64,000 nt of DNA from Larsenimonas salina (GTDB lineage Bacteria; Pseudomonadota; Gammaproteobacteria; Pseudomonadales; Halomonadaceae), in the NCBI RefSeq assembly GCF_023736155.1, contig NZ_JAMLJJ010000002.1, positions 124,001-188,000 on the forward strand. The letters are read 5' to 3'. The number at the start of each line of letters is the position of its first letter. Within the stretch, counting starts at the first letter, position 1. Below, one piece after another: positions 34,192 to 44,100 of this stretch. The translations under genes were made by a program, and so were the position numbers. Below the pieces are notes generated by a model. That model searched no databases and was not told where the DNA came from. It worked only from the letters and a program-made list of their open reading frames with translations.

Positions 34192-35259
34192 GTGCTTCGG
34201 TTCAAAAAAAAGGGCCAGGGGTTACTTGGCATCGATATTACCTCGGCCACTGTCAAACTGATCGAGCTTTCCCGCCAGGGCGGCCGGCTCCAGGTGGAAA
34301 GTTACGCCGTGCGTCCGGTTCCGGACCGTGCCGTGGTCGAGCGCCGCATCCGGGATATGGACGAGGTGGTCATGACGCTCAAGCGTGCGCTCGATCATGC
34401 CTCACCCAGTACCAGCCGCGCCGTGGTTGCCCTGCCGGTATCTGCAGCCATCACAAAGGTCATTCAACTTCCGGCCTCGTTCACCGACGATGATATCGAG
34501 TCGCGCATAGCGCTGGATTCAGACAAGCATATTCCCTATCCGTTCAGCGAGGTGGCCTTTGACTTTCAGCGTCTCGGGCCCCATCACCGCTACCCCGATC
34601 AGCAGGACATCATGCTGGTGGCCTGCCGCCTACAGGATGTCGAGCTGCTGACCACGGCGATAAGTCAGGCCGGGCTTACGCCTGCAGCCGTCGATATCGA
34701 AGGGTTCGCCATGGAACGAGCCTACCGAACTCTATTACCGAAGACCATGCCGCAGGAGGCATTCGAACACACCACCGAGGCTGTACTTGACTGCGGCTCC
34801 TCGATGACGAGCTTTCATGTCATGCGTGCCGGTCGCATCGTGTATACCCGAGACATTGTCATGGGCGGACGCCAGCTGACCGATGAGATTCGGCAAGGCT
34901 ACAAGCTGACGTTCGAAGAAGCCGGTATCGCCAAGAAGACCGGAGAGCTTGACCGTTACGAAGAGCGTCTTCTCGGGCCGTTCAGGACGTCTTTGGTGCA
35001 GCAGGCGCTGCGCTCGCTCAAACTGTATTACTCGGCGGCCGGCGCCCACGAGATAGCTCGCCTGATCCTGTGTGGCGGCGGGTGCCATCTTTCAGGCTTC
35101 AAGGAAGCGCTCGCCCGGGAAAGCGGTCTGGACGTGGTCTTTGCCAACCCGTTCGCGGATATGCAGCTCGGGCGTCAGGTCGATATCAAGGCGCTTGGCA
35201 AGGATGGTACCGCCATGATGACCGCCTGTGGCCTGGCACTTAAGGATATCGAGCCATGA
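34192..35259 (+). CDS. pilM: Type IV pilus inner-membrane platform protein PilM
   Basis: Cytosolic actin-like ATPase that binds the N-terminus of PilN and links the pilus motor to the alignment complex. From GTG 34192 (GGGGA 7 bp upstream) it has 355 residues, the usual pseudomonad length. LLGIDITSATVKLIEL is the first phosphate loop, and DCGSSMTSFHVMRAG and LCGGGCHLSGFKEAL are the later nucleotide-site blocks. Codons 4-6 form a run of eight A. It overlaps pilN by ATGA, so translation is coupled. Confidence 0.95.
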   Translation: MLRFKKKGQGLLGIDITSATVKLIELSRQGGRLQVESYAVRPVPDRAVVERRIRDMDEVVMTLKRALDHASPSTSRAVVALPVSAAITKVIQLPASFTDDDIESRIALDSDKHIPYPFSEVAFDFQRLGPHHRYPDQQDIMLVACRLQDVELLTTAISQAGLTPAAVDIEGFAMERAYRTLLPKTMPQEAFEHTTEAVLDCGSSMTSFHVMRAGRIVYTRDIVMGGRQLTDEIRQGYKLTFEEAGIAKKTGELDRYEERLLGPFRTSLVQQALRSLKLYYSAAGAHEIARLILCGGGCHLSGFKEALARESGLDVVFANPFADMQLGRQVDIKALGKDGTAMMTACGLALKDIEP

Positions 35260-35846
35260 ATACTCAGGGTCGGCTGGTCGATATCAACCTCATGCCCTGG
35301 CGGGAGTCGCTTCGTGAGCGACGAACGCGTCGGTTCACGCGTGCGCTGCTGGTGGCCGTCGTGCTTGGCTGTGGCGTGGCCGGGCTTGAATGGTGCGTGC
35401 TTCAAAGCGAGGTGGCAAACCAGGAGGCACGCCTTGAGTACATCGATCGCCGTACTGAACTGCTCGAGCACGATATTCGCTCCGTCAACGACCTCGAGGC
35501 GCGGCGCGTCAGCATGAATCAGCAGATCGAACTCATTTCCAGTTTGCAAAAGCGCCGCCCGACCTCGGCGTCACTGTTTTCAGCGCTCAAGGATACCCTG
35601 CAGGACGGCGTGGTCTACGAGCAGCTCGTTCGCACGCAGAACACGTTGAAACTGCGCGGCAATGCGCCGAGCAACCGCCAGATTTCAGAACAGCTTCGTG
35701 CCTTCGGGCGCAGTTCCGTATTTTCCGACCCCATGCTTCAGGACGTAAAAGCCGATTCCGCGGCGGGCCCGCGTCAGTTCAATGTCCAGATGACGCTGAC
35801 CGAGGCGCCAGGGCCGGCGTCCAATGAGTCGGGAGGTGCGCGATGA
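35256..35846 (+). CDS. pilN: Type IV pilus assembly protein PilN
   Basis: Bitopic inner-membrane protein. Its N-terminal VDINLMPWRE motif (residues 8-17) binds PilM, and its periplasmic part pairs with PilO. The membrane span is at about 26-47 (RALLVAVVLGCGVAGLEWCV), followed by a coiled coil (about 48-95) and a ferredoxin-like domain. The 196 residues are normal for the family. Its first four bases overlap pilM and its last four overlap pilO. Confidence 0.95.
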   Translation: MNTQGRLVDINLMPWRESLRERRTRRFTRALLVAVVLGCGVAGLEWCVLQSEVANQEARLEYIDRRTELLEHDIRSVNDLEARRVSMNQQIELISSLQKRRPTSASLFSALKDTLQDGVVYEQLVRTQNTLKLRGNAPSNRQISEQLRAFGRSSVFSDPMLQDVKADSAAGPRQFNVQMTLTEAPGPASNESGGAR

Positions 35847-36514
35847 AACCGGTGATGACACGTGCCTTCTGGATCGATCAATGGCGTCAGATCAAGGCCA
35901 TGGAAAAATCCGACCTTGAGCTTGCCGGCGCCGGCAACTGGCCCTCAAGCATCAAGGGCGTGGTGTGTGTGCTGGTGGTCGGGGTGGTTTGGTTTGCGAT
36001 GAACGCCCTTTTGGTCGCGGGAACAGAGCAGGAGCTTGAGGCACTTAATGCCGAGGAGGCGCAAAAACTGTCCTCGTTCGAATTACGGGCGTTTCAGGCT
36101 GCGAACCTGCCACTTCTCAAGCTGCAGATGGATGAACTCAACGACAAGATGTCGCGATTGATCGGCATGTTACCGACGGACGCTGAAATGCCGGCGCTTT
36201 TGGACGACATCAGTGAAGTTGCACGCGCTCATCAGTTGTCGATGGATTTCATCCGTCTGGAGGCGCCCACGCGCCATCCGTTTTATATCGAGCAGCCGCT
36301 GTCGATCCGGGTTGAAGGCCAATACCACCATTTGGCGGCATTTATTACCGATATTTCACGTCTCCCCCGCATCGTGACCCTTCATGATTTCACTCTTGAG
36401 AAAAAAACCGCGGACGGTGGCGAATTGGCCCCAGGCGCGCCGCTTGTCTTGAACGTGTTGGCCAAGACCTATCGCTACCAGGCCAGCGGCGAGACCGAGG
36501 GGGGCAGTCCATGA
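35843..36514 (+). CDS. pilO: Type IV pilus assembly protein PilO
   Basis: Partner of PilN in the periplasmic alignment ring joining the inner-membrane motor to the secretin via PilP. The 223 residues have a cytosolic N-terminus and one span at about 35-57 (KGVVCVLVVGVVWFAMNALL). A coiled coil (about 60-110) and a ferredoxin-like fold ending in FTLEKKTADGG and a beta strand follow. Overlaps of 4 bp at both ends indicate coupling with pilN and pilP. Confidence 0.94.
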   Translation: MKPVMTRAFWIDQWRQIKAMEKSDLELAGAGNWPSSIKGVVCVLVVGVVWFAMNALLVAGTEQELEALNAEEAQKLSSFELRAFQAANLPLLKLQMDELNDKMSRLIGMLPTDAEMPALLDDISEVARAHQLSMDFIRLEAPTRHPFYIEQPLSIRVEGQYHHLAAFITDISRLPRIVTLHDFTLEKKTADGGELAPGAPLVLNVLAKTYRYQASGETEGGSP

Positions 36515-37041
36515 CCGTACGTATATGGGGCGTTCTGGGGCTGGTGCTTCTGATGGCCGGTTGTGGAGGGGCTGATGTATCCGAACTTGAAACGCGCCTT
36601 GATACTCTGCGCGATACGCCCAAGGGGCATGTCGCGGCGCTGCCTGAAATGCCGATCTACGACGTGACGCCGTATGACCCGAACGGTCGAAGCCCCTTTG
36701 CCAGAGAGTCTGCAGCCACTGTGCCGGACAGCGGGTCGAAACCGAATCTGGCGCGTGACACTCAACGCCCGAGGGAGCCGCTGGAGGCGTATGCGCTGGA
36801 GAGTCTTCGGTACGCGGGGGCGCTTGTCAGTCGGGCAGGCGTGACAGCACTGGTGGAAACGCCCGATGGCCAGATGGCGCGGGTCAAGGTCGGTGAGTAC
36901 CTCGGTAAACACGAAGGGCAGGTGGTATCGATCTCGATGCGTGTGCTGACGGTGCGTGAATTCAGAACCGATGAGCAAGGTCGGTCGGTGCCAATGATGC
37001 GCAGCCTGTCGATCGATGCACCGGATTCCAATGCGCCTTAA
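36511..37041 (+). CDS. pilP: Type IV pilus lipoprotein PilP
   Basis: Inner-membrane lipoprotein that contacts the N-domains of the PilQ secretin. The signal peptide ends in the lipobox LMAG-Cys at Cys18. A flexible linker carries YDVTPYDPNGRSPFARES, and a small beta-sandwich (about 90-170) contains ALVSRAGVTALVETPDGQMARVKVGEYLGKHEG. The 176 residues are typical. It overlaps pilO by 4 bp; 75 bp with a 15-bp tandem repeat separate it from pilQ. Confidence 0.95.
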   Translation: MTVRIWGVLGLVLLMAGCGGADVSELETRLDTLRDTPKGHVAALPEMPIYDVTPYDPNGRSPFARESAATVPDSGSKPNLARDTQRPREPLEAYALESLRYAGALVSRAGVTALVETPDGQMARVKVGEYLGKHEGQVVSISMRVLTVREFRTDEQGRSVPMMRSLSIDAPDSNAP

Positions 37042-37052
37042 CGACACGCCCG

Positions 37053-37102
37053 GTAACTACATGTTCCGTAACTACATGTTCCGTAACTACATGCTCCGTA
37101 AC
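37053..37102 (+). repeat. 15-bp tandem repeat (three copies plus a partial) before pilQ
   Basis: GTAACTACATGTTCC repeats at 37053-37067 and 37068-37082. A third copy at 37083-37097 has one change, and a partial GTAAC follows. The unit is divisible by three and, in one frame, encodes Asn-Tyr-Met-Phe-Arg. Each copy brings an ATG. Confidence 0.9.
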
Positions 37103-37120
37103 GATGAGAGAAGGACATGA
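37061..37120 (+). CDS. Possible micro-ORF made of the repeats, overlapping the pilQ start
   Basis: From ATG 37061 the frame reads [19 protein letters not shown] and stops at TGA 37118-37120, which overlaps the pilQ ATG as ATGA. It has 19 codons and no clear ribosome site of its own. The other junctions of this operon use the same ATGA overlap, so a coupling role is possible. It may equally be an accident of repeat expansion. Confidence 0.3.
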   Translation: MFRNYMFRNYMLRNDERRT

Positions 37121-39114
37121 GACATTTAATGGCAAAACTGTACCGCACGCTTTCTATGTTGCTCGTCCTGGTGGTGAGCGGCGGGGCGGGCAGTGCCTGG
37201 GCAGCCACTCTCGAGGACATGAAGGTCGTTTCAAGCGGTGACGGCAAGGTTCGCCTGACGCTTACCTTCGATGGCGCTCCGCCCCGACCGGAGCGCTTTA
37301 CGCTGAGCGACCCCGAGCGGCTCGTGTTCGATTTCAAGGATACGTCGTCGGCACTTGAGCGTCGGCAGGTACCGATCAAGCGTTTCGATCTCGATCGCGC
37401 CGAACTCTTCGATGATGGGCAGCGCCTTCGAATGATCGTGTCGGCTGCGCGCCCTTATAACGCAGAGATGCGTCAAAACGGTCAAACGCTCGACATCACA
37501 TTGTCGGCGTCGAACCCGGAAGGCCGTGACGCGACTGTCTCGCGCATTACCTCGATCGATTTCAAGCGTGGTCAGGGCCGTGATGGGCTGCTTGAGGTGC
37601 AGGTGTCGGCCGGTGCGGGCGGGGCGCGTCTTGAAAGTGACGCGGGTCAAGCCCGTGTCTTTCTGCCGGGAGTGCGTTTGCCCGCGGTCTGGGATCAAAC
37701 ACTTGATGTGAGCGACTTCGGGACGCCGGTCGAGCGCGTTACGCCGCGCCAGGTCGACGGCGGCGTTATGGTGGATGTGGCTCACCGGGGAGGGAAGCCC
37801 TTTTTGACCCAGCAGGGCCGGGCGGTCTTTCTTGAAATCGGGCCGGCCGACAGCGGTTCGGCTCCGCTTGAGCGCGGTAGCGAGCGCGACGGCGGGCCGC
37901 GTGTGACCCTGAACTTCAGCTCGATCAATGTGCGTGAGGCGCTCTCTCTTCTGGCGGAGGAAGGGGGGGTGAACCTGGTTGTCAGCGACAGCGTTCAGGG
38001 CAGCGTGACGCTTAATCTACAAAACGTCCCCTGGCAACAGGCGCTTGATATCATTTTGAAAAGCAAGGGGCTCTCGAGCCGCCAGGACGGCAATGTATTG
38101 ATGGTGGCGCCCGCCGATGAGCTTGTAAGCATGACCCAGCGCCGCATTGCCGCCGATCAAGGGCTCGAGCAGACCGCCGAACTTGCGATGGACTATCTGC
38201 AGATTCGCTATGCAAAGGCGGATGATATGGCGTTGCTGTTAAGGGGCGAGGAGGGCATGGGGCTGTTGTCGCCGCGAGGCCGGGTCATGGTCGATCAGCG
38301 CACCAATACGCTTTTGATTCGCGACACTCGTGAGCAGCTGGCCGAGATCCGTCAAACGGTATCACGGTTGGATGTGCCGGTGCGGCAGGTTCAGATCGAG
38401 GCGCGCATCGTCATCGCTCGGGAAAGCGTGACTAATGAACTCGGCGTGCGCTGGGGTGCGTCAAGCGGCCCATCCAATGGAAAATTTGACCTCACCGGTG
38501 CGTCTAGTGGTACGACCGCGCTGGGCGGGTTGGCGGTCGATCTGGGCGACAGCGTGGCGCCCTCGACCTCATTCAGCTTCGGATATCTGTCAGGCGATGT
38601 CCTGCTCGATCTCGAGTTGAACGCGCTTGAAACAGAAGGCAAGAGTCAGACCATTTCCCAGCCGAAAGTCATCACGGCCAATCAGCGCAAGGCGATCATC
38701 AAGCAGGGCCAGGAGATCCCCTATCAGGAGGCCACCTCCAGCGGTGCGACCAATGTGGAGTTCAAGGAGGCGGTGCTTGCGCTTGAAGTGACGCCGCAGG
38801 TGACGCCGGATAACCGCATCATCATGGACCTTCAGATCAAAAATGATGATGTGTCGAATACGCAGTATGGCGGGGCGCCGGCCATCGATACCAATGAAAT
38901 TCAGACCCAAGTATTGGTAAATGATGGCGAAACGGTCGTCTTGGGGGGTATTCTGTCCACAGAGCAGTTGAGAAACCTGTACAAGACCCCTTTCCTTGGT
39001 GACATTCCCCTGTTGGGGCAGCTGTTTCGCTATACCGAGGAATCGAATTCAAAGGTAGAATTGCTCGTGTTCATAACACCTAAAATCATCGATGACAGTT
39101 TGACGTTCCGCTGA
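37117..39114 (+). CDS. pilQ: Type IV pilus secretin PilQ
   Basis: Outer-membrane secretin channel through which the pilus passes. At 665 residues it has a signal peptide cut near GSAWA-AT (about 33). AMIN peptidoglycan-binding domains (about 34-130 and 140-235) precede an STN/N0 domain ([29 protein letters not shown]) and an N1 domain. The secretin barrel (about 430-660) carries [28 protein letters not shown] and ending [17 protein letters not shown] 37117 has GAGAAGGA very close upstream; an ATG at 37129 is possible. The stop overlaps the aroK start as TGATG. Confidence 0.96.
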   Translation: MRHLMAKLYRTLSMLLVLVVSGGAGSAWAATLEDMKVVSSGDGKVRLTLTFDGAPPRPERFTLSDPERLVFDFKDTSSALERRQVPIKRFDLDRAELFDDGQRLRMIVSAARPYNAEMRQNGQTLDITLSASNPEGRDATVSRITSIDFKRGQGRDGLLEVQVSAGAGGARLESDAGQARVFLPGVRLPAVWDQTLDVSDFGTPVERVTPRQVDGGVMVDVAHRGGKPFLTQQGRAVFLEIGPADSGSAPLERGSERDGGPRVTLNFSSINVREALSLLAEEGGVNLVVSDSVQGSVTLNLQNVPWQQALDIILKSKGLSSRQDGNVLMVAPADELVSMTQRRIAADQGLEQTAELAMDYLQIRYAKADDMALLLRGEEGMGLLSPRGRVMVDQRTNTLLIRDTREQLAEIRQTVSRLDVPVRQVQIEARIVIARESVTNELGVRWGASSGPSNGKFDLTGASSGTTALGGLAVDLGDSVAPSTSFSFGYLSGDVLLDLELNALETEGKSQTISQPKVITANQRKAIIKQGQEIPYQEATSSGATNVEFKEAVLALEVTPQVTPDNRIIMDLQIKNDDVSNTQYGGAPAIDTNEIQTQVLVNDGETVVLGGILSTEQLRNLYKTPFLGDIPLLGQLFRYTEESNSKVELLVFITPKIIDDSLTFR

Positions 39115-39656
39115 TGCAAGAGCTACCCAACATCTTTCTTATCGGGCCCATGGGCACGGGAAAAAGTACGATCGGCCGCCTATTGGCGGCCGAGTTGCAT
39201 CGTGTTTTCTATGACAGCGATCACGAAATCGAGCGTCGATGCGGCTGCAATATTCCCTGGATTTTCGACGTTGAAGGCGAGTCCGGCTTTCGCGACCGTG
39301 AAACTCAGGTGATCGACCGCCTGACCCTTCGCCAGGACATTGTCATGGCAACCGGAGGTGGTGCCATCCTGCGTGAGTCCAATCGGCAGATGTTGCGCGA
39401 GCGTGGCGTGGTGATCTATCTGCGTGCCTCGGTCGAGCAGCTTGTTCGACGAACGGCGCGCGATCGCAACCGGCCCTTATTGCAGTGCGCTGACCCGGCG
39501 GCGAAACTCAGAGCGCTCTTGCACGAGCGTGAACCCATGTATCGATCTACAGCCGATCTTGTAATTTCGACGGACCGCCGAAGCCCGCGCCATGTCATTG
39601 CGGCGATCAGGCGCGAGGTAGTGCAGTACGTCGGGTCGCTCAATCAGGAAACCTAG
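39114..39656 (+). CDS. aroK: Shikimate kinase
   Basis: Phosphorylates shikimate at the 3-hydroxyl with ATP, the fifth step to chorismate. The 180 residues have Walker A GPMGTGKS at 11-18. The DSDHEIE block holds Asp residues for Mg and shikimate, GFRDRE the shikimate-binding Arg, and ATGGGAI the glycine loop. The start overlaps the pilQ stop by one base, so it is co-translated with the pil genes, as in many gammaproteobacteria. Confidence 0.96.
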   Translation: MQELPNIFLIGPMGTGKSTIGRLLAAELHRVFYDSDHEIERRCGCNIPWIFDVEGESGFRDRETQVIDRLTLRQDIVMATGGGAILRESNRQMLRERGVVIYLRASVEQLVRRTARDRNRPLLQCADPAAKLRALLHEREPMYRSTADLVISTDRRSPRHVIAAIRREVVQYVGSLNQET

Positions 39657-39686
39657 CGGATCAACGAACGTTATAAGGATAATGCG

Positions 39687-40772
39687 ATGCAGACGCTTAC
39701 GGTCGATCTCGATACACGAAGCTATCCGATTCATGTCGGGCCCAATCTTTTGGAGCGTCAGGAACTACTGGCGCCCTACATCGGTGGACGTCAGGTGATG
39801 ATCGTCACCAATGAAACCGTCGCGCCGCTGTATCTTGATAAGGTCAAGGCGATGCTGCCTGACCATATGATCGTGAGTGAGGTCATCCTGCCTGATGGCG
39901 AGCAGCACAAAAGCCTGGACAGCGCCTCCCTCATCTGGGACGCCTTGCTTGAGCAAGGGTTCAATCGACGCTGCACGCTAATTGCACTTGGTGGCGGCGT
40001 GATCGGTGACGTGACCGGGTTCGCGGCTGCAACCTATCAGCGCGGCGTGGAGTTCATTCAGATCCCGACCACGCTGCTGTCTCAGGTGGACTCCTCGGTT
40101 GGGGGTAAAACGGGCATCAATCATCCGCGCGGCAAGAACATGATTGGCGCGTTCTGGCAGCCAAGGGTTGTGTTGGCTGATACGTCAACGCTTGAAACGC
40201 TGCCTGATCGTGAGTTTTCGGCGGGGCTTGCCGAGGTGATCAAGTACGGTTTGATCTATGACGTCACGTTTCTCGAGTATCTCGAGGCTCGAATGGATGA
40301 TATCCGCGCCTATGACGACAGCGTCTTGACGGAAGTGATCGTTCAAAGCTGTCAGATCAAAGCCGATGTCGTGCATGAGGACGAAACCGAGCAGGGTGTG
40401 CGGGCGATTCTCAACCTGGGTCACACGTTTGGCCATGCGATCGAAAATGCGCTGGGTTATGGGTCGTGGTTGCACGGTGAGGCTGTGAGTGTCGGTATGC
40501 TGATGGCGGCCACGCTTTCGCGTTCGCTTGAGTGGCTCGATGACAACGATGTGGCACGCGTCAAACGGCTTCTCGAGCTGGCTGGGCTGCCGGTTGAGGC
40601 GCCTGCGAGCGTCGATACTGCACGCTTTATCGAGTTGATGCGGCTCGATAAGAAAAACATCAGCGATCGGCTACGGCTCGTGCTGCTACCCACGCTGGGT
40701 GATGCGCGAGTGACCGAAGAGGCGCCGGCGTCGATGATCGAGGCGACTATCGACCATTTCCCCAAGCGGTAG
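39687..40772 (+). CDS. aroB: 3-dehydroquinate synthase
   Basis: Second enzyme of the shikimate pathway, NAD+- and metal-dependent: DAHP to 3-dehydroquinate. The 361 residues (E. coli 362) contain PDGEQHKSLDSA, GGGVIGDVTGFAAATYQRGV, IPTTLLSQVDSSVGGKTGIN and the metal-binding NLGHTFGHAIE. AAGGA lies ahead of ATG 39687, 30 bp after aroK. The usual third gene, damX, does not follow; a terminator does. Confidence 0.97.
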   Translation: MQTLTVDLDTRSYPIHVGPNLLERQELLAPYIGGRQVMIVTNETVAPLYLDKVKAMLPDHMIVSEVILPDGEQHKSLDSASLIWDALLEQGFNRRCTLIALGGGVIGDVTGFAAATYQRGVEFIQIPTTLLSQVDSSVGGKTGINHPRGKNMIGAFWQPRVVLADTSTLETLPDREFSAGLAEVIKYGLIYDVTFLEYLEARMDDIRAYDDSVLTEVIVQSCQIKADVVHEDETEQGVRAILNLGHTFGHAIENALGYGSWLHGEAVSVGMLMAATLSRSLEWLDDNDVARVKRLLELAGLPVEAPASVDTARFIELMRLDKKNISDRLRLVLLPTLGDARVTEEAPASMIEATIDHFPKR

Positions 40773-40776
40773 AAAA

Positions 40777-40804
40777 AAGACTGTAGTAACAAGACTGTAG
40801 TAAC
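40777..40804 (+). repeat. 14-bp direct repeat after aroB
   Basis: AAGACTGTAGTAAC occurs twice head to tail (40777-40790 and 40791-40804) between the aroB stop and its terminator. Probably a local slippage duplication. Confidence 0.85.
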
Positions 40805-40807
40805 AAG

Positions 40808-40832
40808 AAGCTGCCTTCGGGCAGCTTTTTTT
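40808..40832 (+). terminator. Intrinsic terminator of the pil-aro operon
   Basis: AAGCTGCC (40808-40815), TTCG tetraloop, GGCAGCTT (40820-40827) and a run of seven T to 40832. UUCG tetraloops make very stable terminators. It ends pilMNOPQ-aroKB. Confidence 0.94.
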
Positions 40833-41186
40833 GTGACCGAACCATCGCGCTTATTCGTTTATTGGCATGGCGTATGCGTAATCTGTATGGGTTTGTGTTG
40901 GCTTATTAAACCAAAGTATAAGTTAGTATTTGTTTATATATTTGGCGCTAACAGGCTGAGATAGAAGGCTTTTTAAGCGAGGTGGCTGCGTAACTTATGG
41001 TTTTTAGAAGGGTTTGAGGGCGGGTGGGTAAAAGCCGTTTGCGCTGAATTGGCTTGTGCGGGTAAGCTCAACCCCCTTTTTAACGGTAAGAATCAAGCGC
41101 CTACGCACCGCTTGAGAATAATAAAAAACCTTAAAGAATAACTCTGCATATTACTGGATACAACCATTTTGATGAGAGGCACGCCC
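40833..41186 (+). other. AT-rich leader region before gltB, no gene seen
   Basis: About 350 bp, visibly AT-richer than the flanking genes, with TTGG-N9-CCAA (about 40899-40915) and TATAAG (about 40918). No protein-coding frame with a ribosome site is apparent, and no damX remnant was noticed. It is the likely control region of gltBD, but I could not settle on a promoter. Confidence 0.4.
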
Positions 41187-44100
41187 ATGATGAGAGGTCT
41201 ACACCGGCCTGGCGAGTTCCGTGACAACTGTGGCTTTGGCCTTATTGCGCATATGGAAGGACAGGCCAGTCATCATCTGCTACAGACCGCGATCGAATCG
41301 CTGACCTGCATGACCCACCGTGGCGGCATTAACTCCGATGGTAAAACCGGCGATGGGTGTGGTCTTTTGATCAAAATGCCGGACGCCTTCATGCGTGCCA
41401 AGGCCGAAGAGGCTTTGGGTGAAACGCTTGGGGCCCAGTACGCCGTCGGCTGTGTCTTTTTTCCGAACGACGATCACAAAGAAGCACATGCGCGCGCGGT
41501 GCTCGAAAACGAGCTGACTGCCCGTGGGATCGTGGTTCACGGTTGGCGCGACGTGCCGGTCAACTCCGACGTCTGTGGCCCGATCGCCCGCGACTGCCAG
41601 CCACGCATTCGACAGCTTTTCGTTGCCCCCAACGGCGCGCGAAGCGATGATATGGCGTTCAATGTCGACCTGTTCATGGCGCGGCGCCACGCCGAGGAAA
41701 AGCTCGCCTCCGATGACGAGTTCTATATTTGCTCGCTCTCCTCCAAGGTCATCTCCTATAAGGGACTGATGATGCCGGTGGATCTGAGCACGTTCTATCC
41801 GGATCTGAGCGATGAGCGTCTCACCACATCGATCTGCGTCTTTCACCAGCGTTTTTCGACCAACACCGCGCCGCGTTGGCATCTGGCTCAACCGTTCCGA
41901 TTCATGGCGCATAACGGCGAGATCAACACGATCGAGGCCAACCGAAGCTGGGCCAATGCGCGTAAGGAAAACTTCGTCAACGAGCATTTGAGCGACATTC
42001 AGGAGCTCAACGAAATCGTCAATACGACGGGGTCGGATTCCTCAAGCATGGATAACATGCTGGAAGTGCTTCTGACCGGTGGGATGGATCTCTACAAGGC
42101 CGTACGGTTGATGGTGCCGCCGGCCTGGCAGAACGTGGAAACCATGGATGGTCAGCTGAAGGCCTTCTATGAATACAACTCCATGCATATGGAAGCCTGG
42201 GACGGGCCGGCCGGCATTGTATTGACCGACGGACGGCATGCGGTTTGTATGCTCGATCGAAACGGGTTGCGCCCGGCGCGCTGGCTCATGACTCGTAACG
42301 GCTACATCACGCTGTCTTCTGAAATTGGCGTCTGGAGCTATAAGCCGGAAGATGTGGTGGCTAAAGGCCGTGTCGGCCCCGGTCAGATTCTGTCGGTAGA
42401 CACAGAAACCGGCGAAGTGCTGCACACGCACGATATCGATGAACGCCTGAAGGCGTCTTACCCCTACAAGACGTGGCTCAAGGAGCAGGCCAACTATCTC
42501 GAATCCGCCTTGACCGAACTTGCGCGTTTTCAGCCGATGGATGCTGATCAGCTCAAGGTCTACGAGAAGATGTTTTTGGTCAGCTTTGAAGAGCGTGACC
42601 AGGTGCTTCGACCGCTGGCCGAGGCTGGCCAGGAGGCGGTGGGCTCGATGGGTGACGATACGCCGATGGCGGTCCTGTCTCGTCAGCCAAGGCTTTTAAG
42701 CGACTATTTTCGTCAAAAGTTTGCGCAGGTCACGAACCCGCCGATCGACCCGATCCGCGAGTCGATCGTGATGTCGCTCGAAACCTGTCTGGGCGCCGAA
42801 ATGAACGTGTTTCAGGCCTCGCCCGAGCACGCTCATCGGCTGGTCTTGACCACGCCGATCCTATCGCCGCGCAAGTTCACCGCGATGACCACCCAAAGCT
42901 CATCAGGGCTTGAGTGTGAGCGGTTCTCGATGCTTTATGACCCCGCGCACCAAGGTCTCAAGCAGGCACTCGAAGGCTTGTGTGAAGCCGCCGAGCACGC
43001 AGCGCGTAACGGCAAGGTCCTTCTGGTTCTGAGCGATCTGGGGCTCGAAAAGGGACAGCTCCCGATTCATCCGGCTTTGGCGGTCGGCGCAGTGCACCAC
43101 CATCTGGCCAAGAAGGCTCTGCGGCCGCGCGTCAATCTGATCGTCGAGACCGGCTACGCCCGCGACGCGCATCAAATGGCGGTGCTGTTCGGGGTGGGCG
43201 CGACAGCGATCTATCCGTATCTGGCCTATCAGGTCATGGCCGACATGTACCGTGCCGGTGAGGTGCTGGGCGATCCGGCCGATGGTCGCGAAAACTATCG
43301 CCGTGGCATGCAGAAGGGCATCTTCAAGATTCTGTCGAAGATGGGGATTTCTCACATTGCCTCTTATCGCGGCGCACTCTTGTTCGAGGCCGTCGGGCTC
43401 GACTCCGACGTGATGGGTATGTGTTTCCCGGGCATGGCGTCACGCATTGAGGGGACTGGCTTTGCCGAAATCCAGATGCAGCAGGAGTTGCTGGCGAAGG
43501 ATGCGTGGATTCCGCGCAAGTCAACGCGCCACGGTGGGCTGCTCAAGTACGTTCACGGGTATGAGTACCATGCCTACAACCCCGATGTCGTCACCGTACT
43601 GCAGCAGGCGGTTCAACAGGGTGATTACCAAAAGTGGAAAGCATTCGCCAAGCTGGTCAATGAGCGGCCGGTCGCGACCATCCGTGATCTTTTGAACTTG
43701 AAGCCCGGTGAACATGCCGTACCGATCGAAGACGTCGAGCCGGTCGAGGCGCTTCTGCCGCGCTTTGATAGCGCAGGCATGTCACTCGGTGCATTGTCGC
43801 CGGAGGCGCATGAGGCGCTGGCGCAGGCGATGAATGAGACGGGGGGACGCTCTAACTCCGGTGAGGGTGGTGAAGACCCCGCCCGCTACGGCACGATCAA
43901 GAGCTCCAAGATCAAGCAGATTGCGTCTGGCCGCTTTGGCGTGACGCCTGCCTATCTGGTCAACGCTGAAGTTCTCCAGATCAAGGTGGCGCAGGGCGCC
44001 AAGCCCGGTGAGGGCGGCCAGCTGCCCGGTGGCAAGGTTAACGATCTGATCGCACGGCTTCGCTACGCCGTGCCCGGGGTGACGCTGATTTCACCGCCGC

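Noticed and set aside
37053-37102. Short CRISPR-like array
   Set aside because: The 15-bp units are directly adjacent with no spacers, so it is a tandem repeat.
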